Shown: positions 1 through 6,718 of the stretch, in pieces
How positions within the stretch are numbered: the first letter of the stretch is position 1
Layout of the letters: the number at the start of each line of letters is the position of its first letter
Source of the DNA: an uncultured Ruminococcus sp.
GTDB taxonomy: Bacteria; Bacillota; Clostridia; Oscillospirales; Ruminococcaceae
Reading direction: 5' to 3'
NCBI GenBank assembly: GCA_946540705.1
Contig: CAMNJD010000297.1
Coordinates: 1 to 9,034, forward strand
DNA length: 9,034 bases
The notes under the pieces: model-generated
Seen by the model: only the letters and a program-made list of their open reading frames with translations
Told to the model about the DNA's origin: nothing
Databases searched by the model: none
Made by a program: the position numbers and the translations under genes

Positions 1-549
1 ATTCACTACAGGCAGATGATTCGGATCATCGCCTTTCAGATAACCATACGGTACCCTTGCGCCGAGATACTTTCCGGATTTTGCGCCTGCTTCAAAGACC
101 GCCTTGATCTTCTTGCTCGTCGATGCCGAATGCCATTCATTAAACAAATTTACGATCGGCATCATATCAAGGGCAGCACTGTTGCGGTCAGCGGTATCCA
201 CATTGTCATTGATCGCAATGAATCGGATATTCGCCATCGGGAAGATATAGTCAATATATCTGCCGACTTCGATGTAATTCCGTCCGAATCTGGAAAGATC
301 CTTGACAACAATCGTATTGATCTTTCCGGTCTGTGCATCACTCAACAGTCTTTGCACGCCTGGCCTGGAGAAATCGGTTCCGGTGTAGCCGTCGTCGATA
401 TATTCGTCATCGAGTTTCCAACCTTTGTCCTGCACAAATTTTGTCAGGATCAGCTTCTGGTTGTCTATGGACAGGGAATCGCCCTCGCGCATATCTTCTT
501 GCGACAGGCGCAGGTAGATCCCAACATTGTTTTCGGTCTGCTTTGCCAT
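1..549 (-). CDS. Large serine recombinase, TnpX-type (N-terminal part, cut by window edge)
   Basis: Serine site-specific recombinase expected to excise and integrate the element through a covalent phosphoserine intermediate. The 183 visible residues cover the resolvase catalytic domain. YLRLSQED holds the likely nucleophile Ser16; GDSLSIDNQK follows at about 23-32, DDGYTGTDFSRPG at 52-64, and VVKDLSRFGRN with the catalytic arginines at 81-91. NEWHSASTSKKI at 137-148 leads into the long helix, and the GKYLGARVPYGY segment at 159-170 starts the DNA-binding part. The large-recombinase zinc-ribbon and coiled-coil C-terminus would lie beyond position 1. The ATG at 547-549 is preceded by AAAGGAGT at a short but usable distance. 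The family usually carries FYARDTSKKI where this protein has WHSASTSKKI. In Tn4451-like elements the recombinase sits near one end, so an element boundary is likely a kilobase or so to the left. Confidence 0.93.
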   Translation of the reverse strand, partial: MAKQTENNVGIYLRLSQEDMREGDSLSIDNQKLILTKFVQDKGWKLDDEYIDDGYTGTDFSRPGVQRLLSDAQTGKINTIVVKDLSRFGRNYIEVGRYIDYIFPMANIRFIAINDNVDTADRNSAALDMMPIVNLFNEWHSASTSKKIKAVFEAGAKSGKYLGARVPYGYLKGDDPNHLPVVN

Positions 550-580
550 TCCAAACTCCTTTCAAATCAAAGCAAACCAA

Positions 581-673
581 ATCCGATATTGACATTATAC
601 CACATCGTAATAAAAATTGCAATATAAAATGCGCACAAATGCGCCGCTTTCGATTTTGTAGTCAATATCGGAT
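581..673. repeat. Perfect 13-bp inverted repeat bracketing the recombinase promoter
   Basis: ATCCGATATTGAC at 581-593 is the exact reverse complement of GTCAATATCGGAT at 661-673. The arms are 67 bp apart and enclose the -35 and -10 boxes. The left arm covers the expected transcription start and the right arm lies just upstream of the -35, beyond the TnpW-like stop. The spacing is far too long for a terminator hairpin, so this looks like two binding sites for a regulator or for the recombinase. The inner segment also repeats AATGCGC directly (near 628 and 638). Confidence 0.6.
594..622 (-). promoter_or_regulatory. Sigma-A-type promoter of the serine recombinase
   Basis: On the minus strand there is a -35 TTGCAA (617-622), a 17-bp spacer and a perfect -10 TATAAT (594-599). 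Transcription would start near 587, about 40 nt before the recombinase ATG. The start point falls inside the left arm of a 13-bp inverted repeat, which suggests repression by steric block. Confidence 0.8.
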
Positions 674-685
674 CCGGTTCAATCA

Positions 686-889
686 TCAAGCCTGTGTCGT
701 TCTTTCTCTCATGGTTTCTTCATATGCGGCTTCAAAAGCGAGCTTGCGAATGGTCTCATCAAGGTCTTTATTGCCGATGAAAAAGCTGTGGACTCTGTAG
801 GTGCAGCCGTCAATGACCTGAACGGTCGTCCGCGACGGAAAGTCCTTGTACTTCTCATCGAGTTCCTTTGCATTTGTTCTGTTGCTCAT
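686..889 (-). CDS. TnpW-like small transposon-encoded protein
   Basis: A 67-residue protein resembling the TnpW family of short proteins found beside TnpX-type recombinases in clostridial transposons. The core is TTVQVIDGCTYRVHSFFIGNK (about 21-41, shortened here as TVQVIDG, TYRVHSFF and IGNKDLDETIRKL). It reads as a short beta hairpin followed by an amphipathic helix, flanked by charged segments. The function of the family is not established; a role in regulating or assisting excision is only inferred from its place next to the recombinase. The ATG at 887-889 is preceded by AAAGGAT. It lies between the iteron region and the recombinase promoter, in the same orientation as the recombinase. 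No clean promoter of its own was found, so it may depend on read-through from the helicase gene. Confidence 0.75.
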   Translation of the reverse strand: MSNRTNAKELDEKYKDFPSRTTVQVIDGCTYRVHSFFIGNKDLDETIRKLAFEAAYEETMRERTTQA

Positions 890-937
890 GGTTATGTATC
901 CTTTCTATCTCTCTATAGGATTACAACTTGGGTTTAT

Positions 938-1097
938 GGCGTGCAGGCGTGCGAAGTGCGTAGATGCGTGATTTCAGGCGTGCGTGTATGGCGTGCAGCA
1001 TACAGACTGCCGTGCGGATGCACGCCGTTTCAGACTCTGCACGCGGTCTGTGCACGCGAAAAAGTGCGTAAATGCGTTATGCGCACGCCTGCACGCC
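938..1097. repeat. Iteron-like GCGTGC array with large inverted repeat, candidate replication origin
   Basis: The gap between helicase and TnpW-like genes is filled with copies of one hexamer. GCGTGC occurs at 939, 947, 978 and 991, and its reverse complement GCACGC at 1020, 1039, 1052, 1083 and 1091, so the two halves face each other. The outer edges form a perfect 16-bp inverted repeat (938-953 and 1082-1097). A 15-bp direct repeat with one mismatch (AGTGCGTAGATGCGT at 955-969, AGTGCGTAAATGCGT at 1063-1077) lies inside. The right edge abuts the helicase stop codon. Iterated sites beside a replication helicase suggest an origin of the excised circle; this is inference. Alternatives are a regulatory region for tnpW or recombination-accessory sites. 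Confidence 0.6.
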
Positions 1098-2417
1098 TCA
1101 ATAGGCGGTCGTACTGTAATTGACTGCGATTCCGGTAAAACCTCTGACATGTTTTCCCTCTGACTGTATATGATAGGAATACTTGATATGAAAATCCCCC
1201 TCATTCTGCCGCAGCCATGTGACAAAGGATTCCCGTTTCAAAGCATTCAGCGCGTTGTCCTCACACCAGCGGAGATAGCAGTCGTAAAGTGCAGATGAAG
1301 TCACACGGTAGGTTTCCCCATACACTACTCTGTCCGTATCTTCCAGAAATTCAGGGATATTGCAGTTGTCCCGCATACTCTCACGGACATTCTGCTTCGC
1401 CTTTTCGGACAGCGTGAAACGATAGCGGTTCTCGATCAGCCTGCGCAGCCCGTCATACATCCAGCAGAAGATCTTTTCCTTTTCTGCAAGAAACTTCTCA
1501 GCAATGTATGGATCATTGATGCGGTTCGGCGGCGGTGTCTGCGTTGTCAGGATGATCAGGCGGCGGACAAAACCCTCCGACTTGTCATACAGCGCTTTCG
1601 GCGTACAGTTGCCGAAACACAGGAACCGTGAATACAATAACGCCTGTTCGCTTTGTTTCCCCTTTGCTTCAATGTCGATCAGGTCTTCCGCGGTCACGAT
1701 CCGCTTGATGTAGCCCGTTGAGGTGAGCGCCTGCGGCTGCATATCGTCATCGAGCATCAGGAGCTTGTTTTTGAGATTGTACCGGAAGAAACGGTTGTTT
1801 TCGACCTGCTGCAAGCTGCCTGCGATCATATTTCCCTGAAAGATATTTCGCAGAACGATGCCGATGCGCGACTTTCCCTCGCCGCCCTGCCCGATGATGA
1901 ACATCATCTTCTGCCCCTTGTTGGAAGGCAGAAGCAGATAGCCGAGATACTCCTGCAAGGTGGTGACATCCTCCGGAGTAAGCAGTTCCAGAAGGAATTT
2001 CAGGAACCGTTCAGGATAGTATGCTCCGTTCCGGATGTTCGGATCATAGTCGATGTTCAGGCGGTTCAGGCAAAACTCTCTGGTCGGGTAAAAGTTGCCC
2101 TCCAGGTCGAGCTTGCCGTTATTCACATGAATGAAGTTTTTATCAGGATCAAGCGGCTTGCTGTAGCAGTAATGCCGCAGGGTGTCGATGATCTGTGTCA
2201 CCTTCTTCGCCAGATTGAAGGACACACCTTCAAGCAGGATGCTGTAAATCTCATTGCCGAGCGCGTTCTCGTCCACCTCACCGTCATGATCAAAGAATTG
2301 ACCGCCGATACATTTCAGCGGATGCCGTTCTGTGAACATCCGGCAGAATTTCTGCTCGTTGACTGTCACCTTGTCAAGCATCCAGTCCGGCAGATCAATG
2401 CCATTTTTGTCGTTCAA
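1098..2417 (-). CDS. P4/D5-family replication helicase (phage/plasmid primase type)
   Basis: A 439-residue superfamily 3 helicase of the kind annotated as P4-family phage/plasmid primase in clostridial mobile elements; the length suits a complete protein. A D5_N-like region occupies roughly 50-160. Walker A is GQGGEGKS at 176-183, Walker B is LLMLDDD at 219-225, motif C is FGN at 268-270, and GFVRR at 282-286 supplies the likely arginine finger. The C-terminus (about 360-430) resembles the winged-helix region that ends in RGFTGI. No zinc finger or primase catalytic domain is present, so priming would have to come from elsewhere. The start is TTG (2415-2417), chosen because AAGGAGG sits seven bases upstream and the family N-terminus fits; there is no nearby in-frame ATG. 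It probably unwinds the excised circle at the adjacent iteron region. Its upstream region is shared with the divergent STAND gene, and no clean -35/-10 pair for it was recognised. Confidence 0.9.
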   Translation of the reverse strand: MNDKNGIDLPDWMLDKVTVNEQKFCRMFTERHPLKCIGGQFFDHDGEVDENALGNEIYSILLEGVSFNLAKKVTQIIDTLRHYCYSKPLDPDKNFIHVNNGKLDLEGNFYPTREFCLNRLNIDYDPNIRNGAYYPERFLKFLLELLTPEDVTTLQEYLGYLLLPSNKGQKMMFIIGQGGEGKSRIGIVLRNIFQGNMIAGSLQQVENNRFFRYNLKNKLLMLDDDMQPQALTSTGYIKRIVTAEDLIDIEAKGKQSEQALLYSRFLCFGNCTPKALYDKSEGFVRRLIILTTQTPPPNRINDPYIAEKFLAEKEKIFCWMYDGLRRLIENRYRFTLSEKAKQNVRESMRDNCNIPEFLEDTDRVVYGETYRVTSSALYDCYLRWCEDNALNALKRESFVTWLRQNEGDFHIKYSYHIQSEGKHVRGFTGIAVNYSTTAY

Positions 2418-2472
2418 TTTGTTTCCTCCTTATCTTTTTCTTTGTTTTCTGAAAGCGATCTGAGCATTGCTA

Positions 2473-2501
2473 TTGAAATAGACCGCAGAGTGTGATATAC
2501 T
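2473..2501 (+). promoter_or_regulatory. Strong promoter of the STAND NTPase gene
   Basis: TTGAAA (2473-2478), a 17-bp spacer and TATACT (2496-2501), with an extended -10 TG at 2493-2494. Transcription would start near 2508, giving a leader of about 29 nt before GGAG (2525-2528) and the ATG at 2537. It lies in the 119-bp gap between two divergent genes, so it could interfere with helicase transcription. Confidence 0.8.
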
Positions 2502-2536
2502 ATATATATCTTTACTTTGCGATTGGAGTGATACGA

Positions 2537-4840
2537 ATGCAATGCGATTTTCAGAATGTGACCGATCTGCTGATGCAGAATATGGGCTCGTCCGTGACGG
2601 TCTACTATACCAATCTCCTGAACACGCTGTTTGCAACATATCTCTCTGACGCACATATCTACGGCATCGACCGTTTTACGGCTGCAAAGCTCCACAAGGG
2701 CACGATCCGCATCACGCCGGATATGAGCGAGTATTATCTTGAAGCAGACCGGAAGATTTTGTGCAAAGACATCAAAGAACTGCTCCCGTATCTCTTTGAC
2801 AAGCAGAATCTCTATCGGTCGCTGTATGATCTGATCCGGTTTGATGATACGCTTTCTGCCGAAAAGCGCAAGTCAGTATTGAGAACGATTCAGCCGCAGT
2901 ATACCGATGACACATCGCTGACGGATCTGATCTATGAAGCGGTTCTCATCGCCGTGACGCGCCAATATGAAAAGGATCATGATACCTATGTCGCTGCAAG
3001 GTATTACAGCGAAGATATTGCCGTGATCGGGGATTCACTTTTCAGGAACAGCGAGTACATCCTGCCTTGCAAGTATTTCTGCGGTCGTGACGATGAGCTG
3101 AAAGAGCTGCACGATGTTGTTTCTGAAAATCCTGCTGCGATCATTACAGGAATTGCAGGCATCGGCAAGAGCGAGCTTGTCCGTGCTTATGTCAAAGAGC
3201 ATAAGAAAGAATACCAGTATATCGGCTACTATTTCTATAAGGGCAGCCTGAAAGCGATCATCGCCAATATTATCAATGATCCGGTTAACACAGACGATGA
3301 TGTGCGTTATCAGAAAAATCTGGAACTGCTGTCTACGCTCGGCAACGCCGCCTTGCTTGTGATCGACAATATCAATGTCACTCCCGATGAGGATGAATGC
3401 TTTGATGAGGTGCTGAATGCCGGCTGCAAGGTCATATTTACATCGAATTACCGCTATGATGAATACAGCACTTATGATCTGAAAGAATTCCGCTCGGTGG
3501 ACTACTCGCTGGAGCTGATCCGGAGTTTCTATGCGTTTCAGAGCAAAGAGCGTGATGATCTGATGGCGTTGATTGTCGCTGTCGGCAATCACACCTTCTG
3601 TGTGGAGCTTTTTTCCAGAATGATGGGCAAGGGCTTGCATACGCCGAAAACTATGAGACGGAATCTATATGGCGGAAGCGGTTTCAAATCTCTCGTTGAA
3701 CGATTCTCAGCATCCAAAGACAAGCATCCCCAAAAGAAAACCTATTACGATCATATCAAAGACCTGTTTGACCTGATGGGGCTGCCTGACCGCCACAAGG
3801 AAATACTCAGAATGATGATCGTTGCACCGTATCAGGGCGTTCGCAAGGATTTCATGGCAAAGCTCATGGGGTTGCGGAATATGGTCATCATCGAGGACTT
3901 GATCGAGGTCGGCTTGGTTCAGGAATACGAGAATGGCACGATCACGCTGCAAGCGATCCTGCGTTCACTGATCCATGATGAACTTCGTCCTGACAATGAG
4001 AATTGTGCAGCTCTGATCAATTCTATCAGCGCTGTCTGCGTGAATGAATCTGCTGATATTGACACAGCAATTATGCACGATATGATCTGTGCAGCAGCCA
4101 CCAAAATCAAATTCCCCGATACGAATGAATATATCTTATTTTTGCATGACTGCTATAAATTCTCAGAGCGTTACGGGCTCAGCTACTATACCGGACTTTT
4201 GATCACGCACGAGATCGGTCTGCATCACAGCGGTGATCTGAAACAGACGGCGCTTGTAAAATCCGATGCGGCGTCCTTTGAATTGATGAAAGGCAATGCG
4301 GATCGGGCAATTACTCTGCAAGAAGAAGCCGTCAAGTGTTCACGGGACTGCGATGATATTCTGTTACGGGCAAATTCTGTGAACACCTACGGCTATTATC
4401 TGAATCTCGCCAACAGAAAAGAAGAAGCACTCAAGGCGATGCAGGCAGGGCTTGCGCTGTTCGATCAGCTTGATGACGACACCTTCTATTATGATAAGTA
4501 TCGTGCGATCATCAATTACGCCGACCTGTTGTTTTCGCTTGGTCAGACCGATGAAGCAATCCGGCTTGTATCTTCTGCAAAATCCGAATTGCAGGAACAT
4601 GAATTACAAAATACCGAGATCTATGCCGACTGTGACTATTCCCTCGGTCTGTATCATCTCTGCCTGAACGACAGCGCGGAAGGTGATGAGATCGTTTCTG
4701 CGTTCCGCACATTCATTGAACTTTATGGCAGGGATTCCGATTTTGTGCAGACAAGACTTTCCGAAGTCAGGAGCTATCTCGATCAGAACGATGCTCCTGT
4801 TATAGATACTGCGCAACTGCGTCAGCTACTCGAAGGATAA
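2537..4840 (+). CDS. STAND-type NTPase with TPR-like C-terminus (candidate defence or signalling protein)
   Basis: A 767-residue multidomain ATPase. Residues 1 to about 170 are a mostly helical domain I cannot name. The NTPase module opens with KYFCGRDDEL, followed by Walker A GIAGIGKS at 205-212, Walker B LLVIDN ending near Asp277, and the sensor-like strand VIFTSNYR at 299-306, a layout typical of NB-ARC/NACHT-related STAND proteins. A winged-helix-like stretch follows (about 410-490). From about 570 to 750 the sequence is helical-repeat rich (for example YGYYLNLANRKEEALKAMQAG), consistent with TPRs that sense a ligand. The start is placed at ATG 2537 because GGAG lies eight bases upstream and the promoter -10 ends at 2501; an in-frame GTG at 2492 would lie inside the promoter. 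It is the only plus-strand gene and has its own promoter, as expected of cargo. STAND proteins often sense phage or regulate transcription, but no known effector domain is visible, so function is open. Confidence 0.85.
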   Translation: MQCDFQNVTDLLMQNMGSSVTVYYTNLLNTLFATYLSDAHIYGIDRFTAAKLHKGTIRITPDMSEYYLEADRKILCKDIKELLPYLFDKQNLYRSLYDLIRFDDTLSAEKRKSVLRTIQPQYTDDTSLTDLIYEAVLIAVTRQYEKDHDTYVAARYYSEDIAVIGDSLFRNSEYILPCKYFCGRDDELKELHDVVSENPAAIITGIAGIGKSELVRAYVKEHKKEYQYIGYYFYKGSLKAIIANIINDPVNTDDDVRYQKNLELLSTLGNAALLVIDNINVTPDEDECFDEVLNAGCKVIFTSNYRYDEYSTYDLKEFRSVDYSLELIRSFYAFQSKERDDLMALIVAVGNHTFCVELFSRMMGKGLHTPKTMRRNLYGGSGFKSLVERFSASKDKHPQKKTYYDHIKDLFDLMGLPDRHKEILRMMIVAPYQGVRKDFMAKLMGLRNMVIIEDLIEVGLVQEYENGTITLQAILRSLIHDELRPDNENCAALINSISAVCVNESADIDTAIMHDMICAAATKIKFPDTNEYILFLHDCYKFSERYGLSYYTGLLITHEIGLHHSGDLKQTALVKSDAASFELMKGNADRAITLQEEAVKCSRDCDDILLRANSVNTYGYYLNLANRKEEALKAMQAGLALFDQLDDDTFYYDKYRAIINYADLLFSLGQTDEAIRLVSSAKSELQEHELQNTEIYADCDYSLGLYHLCLNDSAEGDEIVSAFRTFIELYGRDSDFVQTRLSEVRSYLDQNDAPVIDTAQLRQLLEG

Positions 4841-5411
4841 TATCCACTGCTACGAGAACCGGCGCCGCATAATACAGCAAGTCCCGAATTGTCTTGATCT
4901 TGCGAAATCGCTCAGCCGATCGGCTGATTTGCCTTGTCGCCTGTTCTGCGGCTTTTGTTGCTGCCCGCACATTCCCGACACAGGCAGTGAGATCCTTTTC
5001 CATTTGATCGCTGTTCGCCTGCACATACTGCATCAGCTCGTTCACCGCCTGTTTCTCCTGATTTCGCAGATTGTGGTAGATATTAGCGGTCGCCTCGTGT
5101 GTCGCGGCTTTTACGCTTTCTGCGAACACTTTCTGCTGGTTCAGGTTCTGCTGCTGTGTCTCGTTCATGCGTTTCATTTCGCCGCTGATAGTCTCGGAAA
5201 AGGTCTGCAAGTTTTGGCACATCTCCATCACTGCCGATGCCATGAGCAGCACCTTTTCGTTTTGCTGCGACTTCTCGCTTTTCACGCCGGCTTTCTGTGC
5301 CATTCTCCGCACCATTGCCGAAATCTGATCCACTTCTTGTGAGATTTCTTCCGATGCTTTCTGCGATTCGAGTATCTGCGGTTCGTTCTCCGCATTTCTT
5401 GGTAAGCTCAT
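4800..5411 (-). CDS. Coiled-coil protein with C-terminal membrane helix, overlapping the relaxase out of frame (MobB-like role suspected)
   Basis: A 203-residue protein rich in Glu, Gln, Lys and Ala. Residues 10 to about 170 look like long coiled-coil helices (for example ETISGEMKRMNETQQQNLNQ). Residues 177-201 form a moderately hydrophobic segment (LLYYAAPVLVAVDIIL) suited to a membrane anchor. The ATG at 5409-5411 is preceded by AAGGGGGAT at good spacing. The first 329 nt lie inside the relaxase gene in another frame, and the last 41 nt overlap the convergent STAND gene. I recognise no named family. RSF1010 MobB, also encoded out of frame within a relaxase gene and carrying a membrane helix, is a functional parallel rather than a demonstrated homologue. 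It may tether the relaxosome to the membrane or coupling protein. That the frame stays open and helix-forming past the relaxase stop supports it as a real gene. Confidence 0.75.
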   Translation of the reverse strand: MSLPRNAENEPQILESQKASEEISQEVDQISAMVRRMAQKAGVKSEKSQQNEKVLLMASAVMEMCQNLQTFSETISGEMKRMNETQQQNLNQQKVFAESVKAATHEATANIYHNLRNQEKQAVNELMQYVQANSDQMEKDLTACVGNVRAATKAAEQATRQISRSAERFRKIKTIRDLLYYAAPVLVAVDIILRVADAVAQYL

Positions 5412-6234
5412 TGATTATCCCCCTTACTGTATATTGGTCACCGAGTTTACTGCCGCGGACGGAAACAAGATTCCCGCTCTTGTCAGTAAAATTCGGGTGG
5501 CGGTAAGATATGGTGTTACCCCTGACGCGGCATTCCACATTGTAGTGCTTCATCAGGGCGGCGACCACATCATCAAGCGTATGGTTGTTCGGATCAGCAA
5601 CTTCGATCCGGATGACCTCACGGAGTTCATCCTTGAAGGTTTCCTTGCCTTTGGCTTTCATCTGCCGTTCGGCGAAGGTCTCACGGTCTGTGTTGGAATC
5701 CGCTTTGAAATAACTGTCACGGATCGAATGCATCAGTCCGCGCTTTTCGCATTGCTGACCGAAGTATTCGCACATATCATAAAGGTCACGCTGATTCCTG
5801 CGGAAAGCGTGTCCTGTATCAATGTGGCAGTTGCCGATCAGGAAATGCACATGGATATGCGGTTTATCTGTATGGACAGCAAACAGTACCTCATAGCCTT
5901 TGAAGAATTGCTGTGCAAATTCCGCTGCGATTTTCAGAGCTTCTTCATAGCTGAGTTTGCCGCTGTCCTCCGGCGAAAAGGAAATGGACATCTTATATGC
6001 GAGATTCGCATTCCCGGAACCTTTCTTGCCGAATAGCTTGCGTGTCATGACCACATCACGGGCGAAGTTGTCACGGTCGGCATTGAAGCTCCAATAGAGA
6101 TTATCTGCCGTCTTGACCACTCCGTCCCGTACCTGTTCGGGCAAACGTCCGAGCATATAGTCTGCCGCTTGCTTGACCTGAAAAGCCGATTTACATGGCT
6201 TATAGTCCACATTCACGTTACCAAACATGGTCAT
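5083..6234 (-). CDS. MOBP-type relaxase / mobilization nuclease
   Basis: A 383-residue relaxase that should nick one strand at oriT and lead it into the recipient. The N-terminus (SAFQVKQAADYMLGR) contains a candidate catalytic Tyr26. The metal-binding histidine motif is HTDKPHIHVHF (His121, 126, 128, 130). Further family-like blocks are MCEYFGQQCEKRGL (154-167), ERQMKAKGKETFKDELREVI (about 189-208) and the segment ending VRGSKLGDQYTVRG near 272. After that the sequence turns Arg/Glu/Gly-rich and disordered, exactly where the overlapping coiled-coil gene begins. The first ATG (6234) overlaps the mobC stop as ATGA but lies only two bases from GGAG. The second ATG (6228, M3) is eight bases from the same GGAG and may be the true start. 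It forms a unit with mobC and oriT to the right. Confidence 0.92.
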   Translation of the reverse strand: MTMFGNVNVDYKPCKSAFQVKQAADYMLGRLPEQVRDGVVKTADNLYWSFNADRDNFARDVVMTRKLFGKKGSGNANLAYKMSISFSPEDSGKLSYEEALKIAAEFAQQFFKGYEVLFAVHTDKPHIHVHFLIGNCHIDTGHAFRRNQRDLYDMCEYFGQQCEKRGLMHSIRDSYFKADSNTDRETFAERQMKAKGKETFKDELREVIRIEVADPNNHTLDDVVAALMKHYNVECRVRGNTISYRHPNFTDKSGNLVSVRGSKLGDQYTVRGIINELTKKCGERTADTRIAESIGRNLTRSGSDFGNGAENGTESRREKREVAAKRKGAAHGIGSDGDVPKLADLFRDYQRRNETHERDTAAEPEPAESVRRKRKSRDTRGDR

Positions 6235-6590
6235 AACTCCGTTATGGCGTTTACCTTAAATTCAGGCTTGTCGAGGAAATCTGAGATTTCCCCCATAACC
6301 ACGTCATTCGCCCTGCGGATCGCTCCGATCTCGGCACGGACACGCTCGTCCTGCCCGATGTTGGAGAAGTAGGCGAGCTGGTTGAGGTTCGTCCCGATTT
6401 TGCGGACTTCATGAACAAGCGGTGCGATGCTTTCCTGAATGGAGTAGATGCGCACCTCTGCGCGTATGATCGCCCGAATCAGGAAGTCGGTTTTACTCAG
6501 ACCGCTGGCTGTCTGCTTTGCAGTCCAGAGGTCGTATTCTTTGTCTGTCAGTTTCAGACAGATCGAATGATTGCGCTTTCGATTTGGCAT
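6231..6590 (-). CDS. mobC: MobC-like relaxosome accessory protein
   Basis: A 119-residue protein that likely binds oriT and helps the relaxase melt and nick DNA. The N-terminus is basic and ribbon-helix-helix-like (NHSICLKLTDKEYDLWTAKQTASG, residues 7-30, given as one segment only by position; key elements are CLKLTDKEYD and GLSKTDFLIRA). The MobC hallmark RKIGTNLNQLA lies at 63-73, and a long helix follows. Length fits the family. The ATG at 6588-6590 is preceded by AAAGGAG five bases away. Its stop overlaps the relaxase start by four bases, so the two are probably translationally coupled. The oriT hairpin lies only about 65 bp upstream, so MobC binding there could also control its own transcription; this is inferred. 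Confidence 0.88.
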   Translation of the reverse strand: MPNRKRNHSICLKLTDKEYDLWTAKQTASGLSKTDFLIRAIIRAEVRIYSIQESIAPLVHEVRKIGTNLNQLAYFSNIGQDERVRAEIGAIRRANDVVMGEISDFLDKPEFKVNAITEL

Positions 6591-6653
6591 TTTGGCTCCT
6601 TTCCGCCGCTCCTGCGGCTTCGGGGGGAGGTCTCGGAGGTGGAACGCCTCTGA

Positions 6654-6718
6654 GCAGGTAGCTTTTGTGTCAATACAAAAGTCCTACCTGCCCGGCGCTA
6701 ACCGCCCGGCGCTAACCG
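6654..6718 (+). other. oriT: Candidate oriT: hairpin, RP4-like nick site and tandem 14-bp repeats
   Basis: An inverted repeat pairs 6654-6668 with 6675-6691 (15 pairs, a two-base bulge at 6682-6683, loop GTCAAT). Its right arm ends in CTACCTG followed by CCCGGC. That junction closely resembles the RP4 nick region, CTATCCTG|CCCGGC, so nicking is predicted on the plus strand between 6690 and 6691. Directly after it the 14-mer CCCGGCGCTAACCG occurs twice in tandem (6691-6704 and 6705-6718). The position next to mobC and a MOBP relaxase gene supports the call. With this polarity the mob genes would enter the recipient last, the usual arrangement. Confidence 0.78.

Noticed and set aside
938..1097. 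CRISPR array or rho-independent terminator
   Set aside because: Repeats are short, unevenly spaced and in both orientations without spacers, and the long inverted repeat encloses 128 bp with no U-tract.
2492..2536. GTG start giving the STAND protein 15 more residues
   Set aside because: The GTG overlaps the -10 box of the promoter, so it would be upstream of the transcript start; the ATG at 2537 has GGAG at ideal spacing.
2414..2695. Minus-strand frames upstream of the helicase that could extend it or encode a small protein
   Set aside because: They are antisense to the STAND gene and its promoter, in a different frame from the helicase, and the helicase TTG start has an excellent ribosome binding site.
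5434..6036. Plus-strand open frame of 200 codons opposite the relaxase
   Set aside because: Antisense to the conserved relaxase domain, with no recognisable domain or ribosome binding site.
6668..6673. TTGACA on the minus strand in the oriT hairpin loop as a mobC -35 box
   Set aside because: No -10-like hexamer lies 16-18 bp downstream; only GC-rich sequence is there.
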